A stretch of 64,000 nt of DNA from Haliclona indistincta (taxonomy: Eukaryota > Porifera > Demospongiae > Haplosclerida > Chalinidae): the NCBI GenBank assembly GCA_964017065.1, contig OZ024784.1, positions 243,337-307,336 of the forward strand, in the 5' to 3' direction. Under the pieces are notes generated by a model. The model did no database searches. It was not told the origin of the DNA and saw only the letters and a list, made by a program, of their open reading frames with translations. Shown one piece after another: positions 1 through 12,528 of this stretch. Each line of letters opens with the position of its first letter. The first letter of the stretch is position 1. The translations under genes and the position numbers were made by a program.

Positions 1-830
1 CTCTCTCAGCCACACCTGTAGTACCAGTACTAGCTCACTATATCATTCATTACTGTAGTCCTTCTCTCTCAGTCACACCTGTAGTACCAGTAGTACTAGC
101 TCACTATATCATTCATTACTGTAGTCCTTCTCTCTCAGTCACACCTGTAGTACCAGTAGTACTAGCTCACTATATCATTCATTACTGTAGTCCTTCTCTC
201 TCAGCCACACCTGTAGTACCAGTACTAGCTCACTATATCATTCATTACTGTAGTCCTTCTCTCTCAGCCACACCTGTAGTACCAGTACTAGCTCACTATA
301 TCATTCATTACTGTAGTCCTTCTCTCTCAGCCACACCTGTAGTACCAGTAGTACTAGCTCACTATATCATTCATTACTGTAGTCCTTCTCTCTCAGCCAC
401 ACCTGTAGTACCAGTAGTACTAGCTCACTATATCATTCATTACTGTAGTCCTTCTCTCTCAGCCACACCTGTAGTACCAGTAGTACTAGCTCACTATATC
501 ATTCATTACTGTAGTCCTTCTCTCTCAGCCACACCTGTAGTACCAGTAGTACTAGCTCACTATATCATTCATTACTGTAGTCCTTCTCTCTCAGCCACAC
601 CTGTAGTACCAGTAGTACTAGCTCACTATATCATTCATTACTGTAGTCCTTCTCTCTCAGCCACACCTGTAGTACCAGTAGTACTAGCTCACTATATCAT
701 TCATTACTGTAGTCCTTCTCTCTCAGCCACACCTGTAGTACCAGTAGTACTAGCTCACTATATCATTCATTACTGTAGTCCTTCTCTCTCAGCCACACCT
801 GTAGTACCAGTAGTACTAGCTCACTATATC
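1..830. repeat. 66-bp minisatellite crossing an INTS3 splice acceptor
   Basis: About 13 head-to-tail copies of a 66-bp unit (some 63 bp, lacking one GTA/GTAGTA step) run from the window edge to about 830. Each unit holds a pyrimidine stretch ending in CTCTCTCAG followed by CCACACCTGTAGTACCAG. In the last copy the CAG at 790-792 precedes sequence that reads open, in the correct frame, into the first INTS3 exon of the window. Each upstream copy therefore carries the same candidate 3' splice site and about 40 bases of the exon. The array may extend beyond the left edge. Confidence 0.95.
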
Positions 831-2690
831 ATTCTCTGCGGGCCCATCACATCACGACTGGTTACCTGTTCCTGTCCTATCTCGTCCACCATCATGAGTA
901 TGTCACAGCTGCTATCATACTGGTTACTGATCTCTTCAATAGCAAGAAAATGGCTCCATACAGACAGCTACATACTGATGAGGGACAGCTGCAGTCAACA
1001 TTACTAGCTGACTTACAGGTACTAGTCTTTGACACATTTTATAAAATTGGTGTGTTGAGTGGTTGCTACGAATTGTGTTAGGGGAAAAAGTATTTTTATC
1101 TATTTTCGTTAGGAATGTGTTCAGATTGATAGCAGTGTGTTCTATGAGTTACTACCAGTACTGTATAGTGAGGTAAGCTAGGGGTGTGGTCATGACGTCA
1201 TGATGTACACACCCACTCACTCAGTTCAGCGATGAGCTAGTCGGGTGTTCTACTATGATTGGTTTAGTGGTAGGCAACATTGATCCAGTACAGGTTAGTA
1301 GTGTATGTGCTGACCAGGTGCTGCTTATACTGTTACTCAGCTCAATACATTAGTGACTAGTCTAATGGTGAGAGAGATACAAGTGTTTGGAAAACAACAT
1401 CTTCAAGATGTCATAGGTGAGTGATGAATAGCTGAAACACAACACTTCTTGATCTATTTCTCAAGAGTGCTCTACCCATCCTGTGTTACTCTATTGTCCT
1501 CTCTCAGTCTCTAGTCTTCAGTGGGACTCATTTGAGCAGTTCTGTGTGTGGCAGTTGTTGAGTGCGGAGGGTCCAGAGTGCCATCATGTGGTACCTCTAC
1601 TCAGCAAGCTCACTCCTCAAGGTAGCCTCCTCCCTTCTAGGCAGCTAGTGACTCCATTACTGTAGATCACCCGGAGGCTGTATCTGGTGCAATGCTACTA
1701 TTGAGAACTGAACCGTACGTGACCCATATCACCCGGGAAACATCAGCGGAACTAAACTCATGAGCATTATGTAGTTGTTTAAAGAACAAGGAAATATCAA
1801 CCAGGATTATGCTATGCTTACATTATTGACCTGCTCCTACAATACTGTTAGCACATTGTTGTCCACTGTAGGTCCATTCCTAGTGCAGTTGGTAACCTGC
1901 TATCACTACCAGTAGAGACACACAGTGGACTAGTAGCAGCTGTCATGAGCAGGTGGACCAATTCACGTCCTAACAAGATCGCCAAGTTCACTAACTACTG
2001 CTTAGAGAAGGTCTTGAAACTAACGTGAGTCAGTGACAAGCAAGCATGATGATGTGTGTGTCTCCATAGTGACCCATTGCCTACTCTGAAGATAATGTTG
2101 GATAATATTGAACACACTATGAAATATCTTTCATCCAAACAACTCTATGACGGTAGCTACTGCTATATTTGATTTCAGTCATTTTGAGCTGTTCTTCAAC
2201 AAAAAATTCACTCTCATTTAAATTTTCTCTATTTCAGGAGGAGACATGATACTAGCTCAGACACTGGACAAGATACTAACCACTCACCACATCTTGAGAT
2301 CAAGGTAAGCTACTGTTGCTCTATCCAGGTGCACTTACTCCTCTCTCTCGTCAGATGCTCTCGTGTGAGTGAGGCAGTAACTAATGCACTCAAGAACAAG
2401 GTGAGTAGAGCTAGCTGGCTGAGGGTAGAGCTAGCTGGCTGAGGGTACCGCTAGTAGAGCTAGCTGGCTGAGGGTACCGCTAGTAGAGCTAGCTGGCTGA
2501 GGGGTACCGCTAGTAGAGCTAGCTGGCTGAGGGTACCGCTAGTAGAGCTAGCTGGCTGAGGGGTACTTATCTTCTTGTCTCACAGACCAGCTCCTCTCTT
2601 GCTAAGAGGAGAGGATCAGCCGACAGTGATGATGGTCACACAAAGAGCAAGAAGAGACGAGTAGTGAACATTGAGGAACTCAGTGACTGA
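793..2690 (+). CDS. INTS3: Integrator complex subunit 3, 3' part
   Basis: C-terminal part of INTS3, a subunit of the nuclear Integrator complex (snRNA 3' processing, transcription attenuation) and scaffold of the SOSS single-strand DNA repair complex. Exons by phase: 793?-1018, 1113-1172, 1225-1293, 1341-1416, 1508-1621, 1666-1714, 1872-2024, 2070-2152, 2238-2304, 2355-2400, 2586-2690. Recognisable family blocks are WDSFEQFCVWQLL (1508 exon; the human protein has WETFEQYCTWQL) and HPEAVSGAMLLLRTEP (1666 exon). The lysine/arginine-rich tail KSKKRRVVNIEELSD is a likely nuclear signal. The first exon start is uncertain because the acceptor lies inside the 66-bp array. The N-terminal two thirds lie left of the window. 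The gene ends 122 bp from the BARD1 stop, in convergent orientation. Confidence 0.88.
2405..2572. repeat. 29-bp minisatellite next to an INTS3 donor site
   Basis: Five to six copies of a 28-29 bp unit containing GAGCTAGCTGGCTGAGG fill the intron between the exons ending at 2400 and starting at 2586. The first copy starts within a few bases of the GTGAG donor. Confidence 0.9.
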
Positions 2691-2812
2691 ACACAACACA
2701 CATGGATTGGAATTATATTTATTATCATCTAACACTATTTTCAACTAACTAGAAGATCACTTAGTTTATTATAATAAAAATTAATAGTGTCAATATCGGT
2801 TCTAGCAGCTGT
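2691..2812. terminator. Overlapping 3' ends of INTS3 and BARD1
   Basis: The 122 bp between the two stop codons hold AATAAA on the plus strand at 2773-2778 (for INTS3) and TTTATT at 2718-2723, which is AATAAA on the minus strand (for BARD1). Each signal lies beyond the midpoint relative to its own gene, so the two mature transcripts should overlap as antisense 3' UTRs. Confidence 0.55.
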
Positions 2813-5800
2813 TCAAGGTATATCTAGTAGTTTGAAAGCACAGATACAGTCTAGTATCCATGATGCTGGTACTATGATCACCTCCTTCCTAGTGCTCATT
2901 GCAGCTGGTGAGTGATGCTGTGGATCATATACTATCAACTGGTTATGAGATGTGAAAACCGATTCCGGTTCTGCATGGAATGGGTAGCAGGATGTCGCCA
3001 CAGGTGAGCCCACATGATCACTCTTGGGCTCTCTTGATAGTATACGACCACCTGCTAGAGAGACTAGATACTGGATATCAGCTTTAGAGGGATGAGGAGG
3101 GAATGAGCCATAGAAGAAGAATTCACATCCATCAAACAGACCAGGTGACTACATGTGTATGGGGAGGGAGAGAAACAGACCAGGTGACTACATGTGTATG
3201 AGGAGGGAGAGAGAAACAGACCAGGTGACTACATGTGTATGGGGAGGGAGACCAGGTGACTACATGTGTATGGGGAGGGAGAGAAACAGACCAGGTGACT
3301 ACATGTGTATGGGGAGGGAGAGAGAAACAGACCAGGTGACTACATGTGTATGGGGAGGGAGAGAGAAACAGACCAGGTGACTACATGTGTATGGGGAGGG
3401 AGAGAGAAACAGACCAGGTGACTACATGTGTATGGGGAGGGAGGGAGAAACAGACCAGGTGACTACATGTGTATGGGGAGGGAGGGAGAAACAGACCAGG
3501 TGACTACATGTGTATGAGGAGGGAGGGAGAAACAGACCAGGTGACTACATGTGTATGGGGAGGGAAAGAGAAACAGACCAGGTGACTACATGTGTATGCA
3601 TGGGGAGGGAGGGAGAAACAGACCAGGTGACTACATGTGTATGCATGGGGAGGGAGGGAGAAACAGACCAGGTGACTACATGTGTATGGGGAGGGAGGGA
3701 GAAACAGACCAGGTGACTACATGTGTATGGGGAGGGAGAGAGAAACAGACCAGGTGACTACATGTGTATGAGGAGGGAGAGAGAAACAGACCAGGTGACT
3801 ACATGTGTATGGGGAGGGAGAGAGAAACAGACCAGGTGACTACATGTGTATGGGGAGGGAGGGAGAAACAGACCAGGTGACTACATGTGTATGAGGAGGG
3901 AGAGAGAAACAGACCAGGTGACTACATGTGTATGGGGAGGGAGAGAGAAACAGACCAGGTGACTACATGTGTATGGGGAGGGAGAGAGAAACAGACCAGG
4001 TGACTACATGTGTATGGGGAGGGAGAGAGAAACAGACCAGGTGACTACATGTGTATGGGGAGGGAAAGAGAAACAGACCAGGTGACTACATGTGTATGCA
4101 TGGGGAGGGAGGGAGAAACAGACCAGGTGACTACATGTGTATGCATGGGGAGGGAGGGAGAAACAGACCAGGTGACTACATGTGTATGGGGAGGGAGGGA
4201 GAAACAGACCAGGTGACTACATGTGTATGGGGAGGGAGAGAGAAACAGACCAGGTGACTACATGTGTATGAGGAGGGAGAGAGAAACAGACCAGGTGACT
4301 ACATGTGTATGGGGAGGGAGAGAGAAACAGACCAGGTGACTACATGTGTATGGGGAGGGAGAGAGAAACAGACCAGGTGACTACATGTGTATGGGGAGGG
4401 AGAGAGAAACAGACCAGGTGACTACATGTGTATGGAGAAGGGAAAGAGAAACAGACCAGGTGACTACATGTGTATGGGGAAGGGAAAGAGAAACAGACCA
4501 GGTGACTACATGTGTATGGGGAAGGGAAAGAGAAACAGACCAGGTGACTACATGTGTATGGGGAAGGGAAAGAGAAACAGACCAGGTGACGTACTACATG
4601 TGTATGGGGAAGGGAAAGAGAAACAGACCAGGTGACTACATGTGTATGGGGAGGGAGAGAGAAACAGACCAGGTGACTACATGTGTATGGGGAAGGGAAA
4701 GAGAAACAGACCAGGTGACTACATGTGTATGAGGAGGGAGAGAGAAACAGACCAGGTGACTACATGTGTATGGGGAGGGAAAGAGAAACAGACCAGGTGA
4801 CTACATGTGTATGGGGAAGGGAAAGAGAAACAGACCAGGTGACTACATGTGTATGGGGAGGGAGAGAGAAACAGACCAGGTGACTACATGTGTATGGGGA
4901 GGGAGAGAGAAACAGACCAGGTGACTACATGTGTATGGGGAGGGAGAGAGAAACAGACCAGGTGACTACATGTGTATGGGGAGGGAGAGAGAAACAGACC
5001 AGGTGACTACATGTGTATGGGGAGGGAGAGAGAAACAGACCAGGTGACTACATGTGTATGGGGAGGGAGAGAAACAGACCAGGTGACTACATGTGTATGG
5101 GGAGGGAGAGAAACAGACCAGGTGACTACATGTGTATGGGGAGGGAGAGAAACAGACCAGGTGACTACATGTGTATGGGGAGGGAGAGAAACAGACCAGG
5201 TGACTACATGTGTATGGGGAGGGAGGGAGAAACAGACCAGGTGACTACATGTGTATGGGGAGGGAGAGAGAAACAGACCAGGTGACTACATGTGTATGGG
5301 GAGGGAGAGAGAAACAGACCAGGTGACTACATGTGTATAGGGAGGGAGAGAGAAACAGACCAGGTGACTACATGTGTATGGGGAGGGAGAGAGAAACAGA
5401 CCAGGTGACTACATGTGTATGAGGAGGGAGGGAGAAACAGACCAGGTGACTACATGTGTATGGGGAGGGAGAGAGAAACAGACCAGGTGACTACATGTGT
5501 ATGGGGAGGGAGAGAGAAACAGACCAGGTGACTACATGTGTATGGGGAAGGGAAAGAGAAACAGACCAGGTGACTACATGTGTATGAGGAGGGAGAGAGA
5601 AACAGACCAGGTGACTACATGTGTATGGGGAGGGAAAGAGAAACAGACCAGGTGACTACATGTGTATGGGGAAGGGAAAGAGAAACAGACCAGGTGACTA
5701 CATGTGTATGGGGAGGGAGAGAGAAACAGACCAGGTGACTACATGTGTATGGGGAGGGAGAGAGAAACAGACCAGGTGACTACATGTGTATGAGGAGGGA

Positions 5801-8800
5801 GAGAGAAACAGACCAGGTGACTACATGTGTATGGGGAGGGAGAGAGAAACAGACCAGGTGACTACATGTGTATGGGGAGGGAGGGAGAAACAGACCAGGT
5901 GACTACATGTGTATGCATGGGGAGGGAGAGAGAAACAGACCAAGTGACTACATGTGTATGGGGAGGGAGAGAGAAACAGACCAGGTGACTACATGTGTAT
6001 GGGGAGGGAAAGAGAAACAGACCAGGTGACTACATGTGTATGCATGGGGAGGGAAAGAGAAACAGACCAAGTGACTACATGTGTATGGGGAGGGAGAGAG
6101 AAACAGACCAGGTGACTACATGTGTATGGGGAGGGAAAGAGAAACAGACCAGGTGACTACATGTGTATGGGGAGGGAGGGAGAAACAGACCAGGTGACTA
6201 CATGTGTATGGGGAGGGAGAGAGAAACAGACCAGGTGACTACATGTGTATGGGGAGGGAGAGAGAAACAGACCAGGTGACTACATGTGTATGGGGAGGGA
6301 GAGAGAAACAGACCAGGTGACTACATGTGTATAGGGAGGGAGAGAGAAACAGACCAGGTGACTACATGTGTATGGGGAGGGAGAGAGAAACAGACCAGGT
6401 GACTACATGTGTATGAGGAGGGAGGGAGAAACAGACCAGGTGACTACATGTGTATGGGGAGGGAGAGAGAAACAGACCAGGTGACTACATGTGTATGGGG
6501 AGGCCTAGGGAGAGAGAAACAGACCAGGTGACTACATGTGTATGGGGAGGGAGAGAAACAGACCAGGTGACTACATGTGTATGAGGAGGGAGAGAGAAAC
6601 AGACCAGGTGACTACATGTGTATGAGGAGGGAGAGAGAAACAGACCAGGTGACTACATGTGTATGGGGAGGGAGAGAGAAACAGACCAGGTGACTACATG
6701 TGTATGCATGGGGAGGGAAAGAGAAAATTTACAACTGGAGTCTGCCCAACAATATTCATGCTTGCCTAAAATTAATAACTAATACATTATAAGGTGTAAC
6801 TACCTTATAAGGTATAACTAATGTATACACTTTTAAATGGCAGCAAAGACACTAGCTAAAGGTCTCAACCAGGAGTTGACGTGCCCGATTTGTCTGGAGC
6901 TGTTCAACACTCCTAAGACACTGCCTTGTCTCCACACATTCTGTGAGGAGTGCCTGAAGGGAGTGGCAGGGAAGTGTATTGCCAAGCCTAAGGGTAAGCC
7001 TCTATCTCTCACTAGTGTTAGTCTATTCAGTGGTTGTGTGTTCAGGAGCAGTGGAGTGTCCAACATGTCGTACACAACATGGTCTACCATCCAAGGGAGT
7101 GGAGGGGTTCACTACTAACTTCACTGCCACTAATCTAATAGAGCTACTCAGCTTACACAAAGATGGCAGCAACACAGCACCAGTACCTACTGTACTAAAG
7201 TGTGAGAATGAGATTGACAATAATCCAGCTGCTACTAAGTGTCTCGACTGCAACTTCTACTTGTGTGAGGGGTGCACGACCATTCACAAGACACAGAGAG
7301 CCCTTAAAAAGCACAAGATAGCCACACTGGCTGAGCTCAAGGAGGGAGGAGTGAAACAACTAGAGAGCAAACGCTACTGCTCTGATCACGAGGGAGAAGA
7401 GCTGAAGCTGTACTGCAGGACCTGTCAGGAGGTCATCTGTCGAGATTGTGCCATTGTCACTCACAAGAAGCATGACTACACCTTCATCAAAGACGTCAGA
7501 GAGGAGATCATACGAGAGATGCAGGATCTACTTGGTTGTGTGAAATGGAAGGTCGAGGAGTTCACTGGCCATCAGAAGCATCTTGAAGAGGTTGATAGAA
7601 AGAGCAACAAGAGTGTAGATTCTTGCAAGAGTAAGGTACGATGGTACTTCAAGAAATGGCATAGCCACTTGAAAGAAAGAGAAGGCCAGCTTCTTGCTCA
7701 GCTTGATCAGCAGCTTAAGATGGCTTCTAAACAAGTTGATGCAGAGAGATCAACAGTTGATTTGTATAAAGGTCAGATTACTAGTGCAGTAGAGTTCACA
7801 CAACAGCTACTGAGCAATGGAGGACAGTATGACATAGCCATGATGAGCAAGCAGACATGCAAGCAGCTCAAGCATGTGAAGACACTTCAATGGAATCCTG
7901 ATAGTGTTAGTTCTTGTTTGGTTGGTTTTACTGGTCACAAAGACACACCCACTGCTGCAGCAGTAGCTGTAAAAGTACCTAAATTTGATAGTACCAAGAT
8001 TATTGTAAAAGGGTTAGGCAACCCAGTACCTGGAAAAAACACATTTGTTATTCAACTTATCGAAGAGGCTACGGTCAACGGCTTACCATTTGTATCCATT
8101 GATACCAGTGAGAAATGTCTGAGCAATACGGTAGTGGAAGAGAAGGGACACAATCAGTGGATCGTTACCTACAGTGTGCCACATGGCGACCAAGCTATTC
8201 GCTACAAGATCACAGTCTCTGTTGATGGAGTGAAGGCTAAAGGCAGTCCATTTGAGAGAGTTTGGATGAAGAAACTAGAGGCTGGTACAAGAGTTTGCAG
8301 AGGACGAGACTGGAAGTATGGACACGTTGACGGAGGAAGTGGCAAAACTGGAGTGGTGATTGATTCTGACTACACAAATCAATGGGTCAAAGTGAAATGG
8401 GACAGTGATGTATCGGGCAAGACACATGCGTATCGATGGGGAACAGACATTGCCTATGATATTGCTATTGTAGTATAAAAATCTGTTGTGCTTTTGATGT
8501 GCGAAGAAGCTGTAGTCATACTAGAATTCTGTAGCCAAGCAAAAGTGTAAGTCTGTGGCTACTGGCACTAACTAAGCACAGCATACAACCTCACTAAGCT
8601 CACAAACAGTCCGTGCAAATAGTGTAAAACAGTACAAGGTGTTTAGATTAGTGCATGACGATCTGAATCTGCTGGAATGGAATCATGACATATTGCAAGT
8701 AGCAGCAATAGTCAGGCGTGGCTTGGTTCATCGCATGTGCTTCTTCAGATGAATCAGGAGACAGTAGTATGTATACTCACTCTAATAATTATGTTGAAAC

Positions 8801-11800
8801 TATGTAATAAAAATCCTAGCCTCCTCTGTGCATTAATAGCTACTATTTATTTTTCAGTCACTGTCGCTTTGATGTGTGCAAAAGCTCTGACTTACCTTTC
8901 ACATGCTGAGTTACCACCCACCTGGACGTGACGTGAGGTAATGCTGTACAACTCGAGTATACTAGTGTCTCTAGTTTCTTCATTCAAACTCAACAACTCC
9001 AATACTGTCTATCCAAAAACATGCTATGGATTGGGGCCACGCATAGCAGCACTATACAAGAAATCAGTTTTATACAGCTAATACAGCTAGTTTTGTGCGG
9101 AAACAGCTTGTACAGTTGCTGGATAGCTGCCACTTTTATTGCTTCCATAGTTCTGTTAGATCATGGCAACAGCTTGTATTTTGATGCTTTTTGCCACTCA
9201 TGGATCTTTAGGTCACTTCTAATGGTTTCATGCATGCTTACATTGAAATCTATTATTTAAAAAAAAAAAAAAAAAAAATGAATCTGCTGGTTGCAAGTGG
9301 AGATCTTCTCAGAAGATCAAGAGAAGACAGCTTTCTGTTTGCCAGAAGGTCTGTTCGAATTCACTGTAATGCCATTCAGCTTATGCAATGCTCCAGCTAC
9401 TGTCCAATGTCTGATGGATTTGATGCTAAGTGGTCTCCATAGGACTGAGTTGCTTAGTTGTTGCTTTTTGTGGTTTACTAGCAAACTGTCAAATAACGCC
9501 ACACTGTTTCAGATGCTGACGATCTACCCTCCCTGCCCACCCGCGCAGAATTTTCAAACAACAATCCTTTTTGCAGTTGCTGGTTGTATACATGCTCCTT
9601 CACAGAGGCTTTTGTTAATGGCAAAAAATGAAACCAGCTATACTCACTCCAAACCACAGATTTATACAAAGCCACACTCTCAATCCACTTTCCTTAGCCT
9701 GCTAATGGAAAGGTCTATTACTATACTGTGTGCATCATGATGCATGACTACACCACCATATTACTATACTGTACTACACCATAATTATTACTATAATATA
9801 GTAATATACTACACCATATTACTATAATATAGTAATGTACTACACCATAATTATTACTATAATATAGTAATATACTACACCATATTACTATATAGTAATG
9901 TACTACACCATATTACTATACTGTACTACACCATATTACTATATAGTAATATACTACACCATAATTATTACTATAATATAGTAATATACTACACCATATT
10001 ACTATATAGTAATGTACTACACCATATTACTATACTGTACTACACCATAATTATTACTATAATATAGTAATATACTACACCATATTACTATATAGTAATG
10101 TACTACACCATATTACTATACTGTACTACACCATAATTATTACTATAATATAGTAATGTACTACACCATATTACTATATAGTAATGTACTACACCATATT
10201 ACTATACTGTACTACACCATAATTATTACTATAATATAGTAATGTACTACACCATATTACTATATAGTAATATACTACACCATATTACTATATAGTAATG
10301 TACTACACCATAATTATTACTATAATATAGTAATGTACTACACCATATTACTATATAGTAATGTACTACACCATATTACTATATAGTAATGTACTACACC
10401 ATAATTATTACTATAATATAGTAATGTACTACACCATATTACTATATAGTAATATACTACACCATATTACTATATAGTAATATACTACACCATATTACTA
10501 TAATAGTAATGTACTACACCATATTACTATATAGTAATGTACTACACCATATTACTATATAGTAATATACTACACCATATTACTATATAGTAATGTACTA
10601 CACCATATTACTATATAGTAATGTACTACACCATATTACTATATAGTAATGTACTACACCATATTACTATATAGTAATGTACTACACCATATTACTATAT
10701 AGTAATATACTACACCATATTACTATATAGTAATATACTACACCATATTACTATATAGTAATGTACTACACCATATTACTATATAGTAATGTACTACACC
10801 ATATTACTATATAGTAATGTACTACACCATAATTATTACTATAATATAGTAATGTACTACACCATATTACTATATAGTAATATACTACACCATATTACTA
10901 TATAGTAATATACTACACCATATTACTATATAGTAATGTACTACACCATATTACTATATAGTAATGTACTACACCATATTACTATATAGTAATGTACTAC
11001 ACCATATTACTATATAGTAATGTACTACACCATATTACTATATAGTAATATACTACACCATATTACTATATAGTAATATACTACACCATATTACTATATA
11101 GTAATGTACTACACCATATTACTATATAGTAATGTACTACACCATATTACTATATAGTAATGTACTACACCATATTACTATATAGTAATGTACTACACCA
11201 TATTACTATATAGTAATGTACTACACCATATTACTATATAGTAATGTACTACACCATATTACTATATAGTAATGTACTACACCATATTACTATATAGTAA
11301 TGTACTACACCATATTACTATATAGTAATGTACTACACCATATTACTATATAGTAATATACTACACCATATTACTATATAGTAATGTACTACACCATATT
11401 ACTATATAGTAATGTACTACACCATATTACTATATAGTAATATACTACACCATATTACTATAATTATAGTAATATACTACACCATATTACTATATAGTAA
11501 TGTACTACACCATATTACTATATAGTAATATACTACACCATATTACTATATAGTAATGTACTACACCATATTACTATATAGTAATGTACTACACCATATT
11601 ACTATATAGTAATGTACTACACCATATTACTATATAGTAATGTACTACACCATATTACTATATAGTAATGTACTACACCATATTACTATAATATAGTAAT
11701 GTACTACACCATATTACTATATAGTAATATACTACACCATATTACTATATAGTAATATACTACACCATATTACTATATAGTAATATACTACACCATATTA

Positions 11801-12491
11801 CTATATAGTAATGTACTACACCATATTACTATAATATAGTAATGTACTACACCATATTACTATATAGTAATATACTACACCATATTACTATAATATAGTA
11901 ATGTACTACACCATATTACTATATAGTAATGTACTACACCATATTACTATATAGTAATGTACTACACCATATTACTATATAGTAATGTACTACACCATAT
12001 TACCGTATTACTATACTTACTATACTGTACTACACCATATTACTAAGGTCTATTACTATACTGTGTGCATCATATTGCCATGACTACACCACTGCCTAGT
12101 GCCAGTTAATATAAACATTGCCTGTGTAAAATTTTATAATAGCAGTTGACCAGTTACCTTCATCATGGCATTGTATCGTCCTCTCTTAGCTCCCTCTGAG
12201 AGATGTTGACCGCCATTAACACACATACCCTTCACCTCATGAGCCTCCTCATTGACCTTTGACCTCTCCTTTAGACACTGAGTGACCCCTGAACACATTG
12301 TGAGATTAGAGTGAGTGAGCGTCAGGCAACTAGCTCACAGGTATAGTTGAGCAGCCATTTACCACCTGCTATAGCACTGAGACACTTCATAGTACGTAGA
12401 CAGCAGCCATCTTTATCACACCCTGTCACACAATGTGTTACTGGAGAAAGAGAGAGCAACAATGCAGCCAAGTGTGTGTGTGTGTGTGAGT

Positions 12492-12528
<37 letters not shown>

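Noticed and set aside
3153..6720. Plus-strand frames in the 41-bp array encoding [14 protein letters not shown] repeats
   Set aside because: They arise from a purine-rich repeat with few stops; 41 bp shifts frame every unit, and the strand is antisense to the BARD1 intron.
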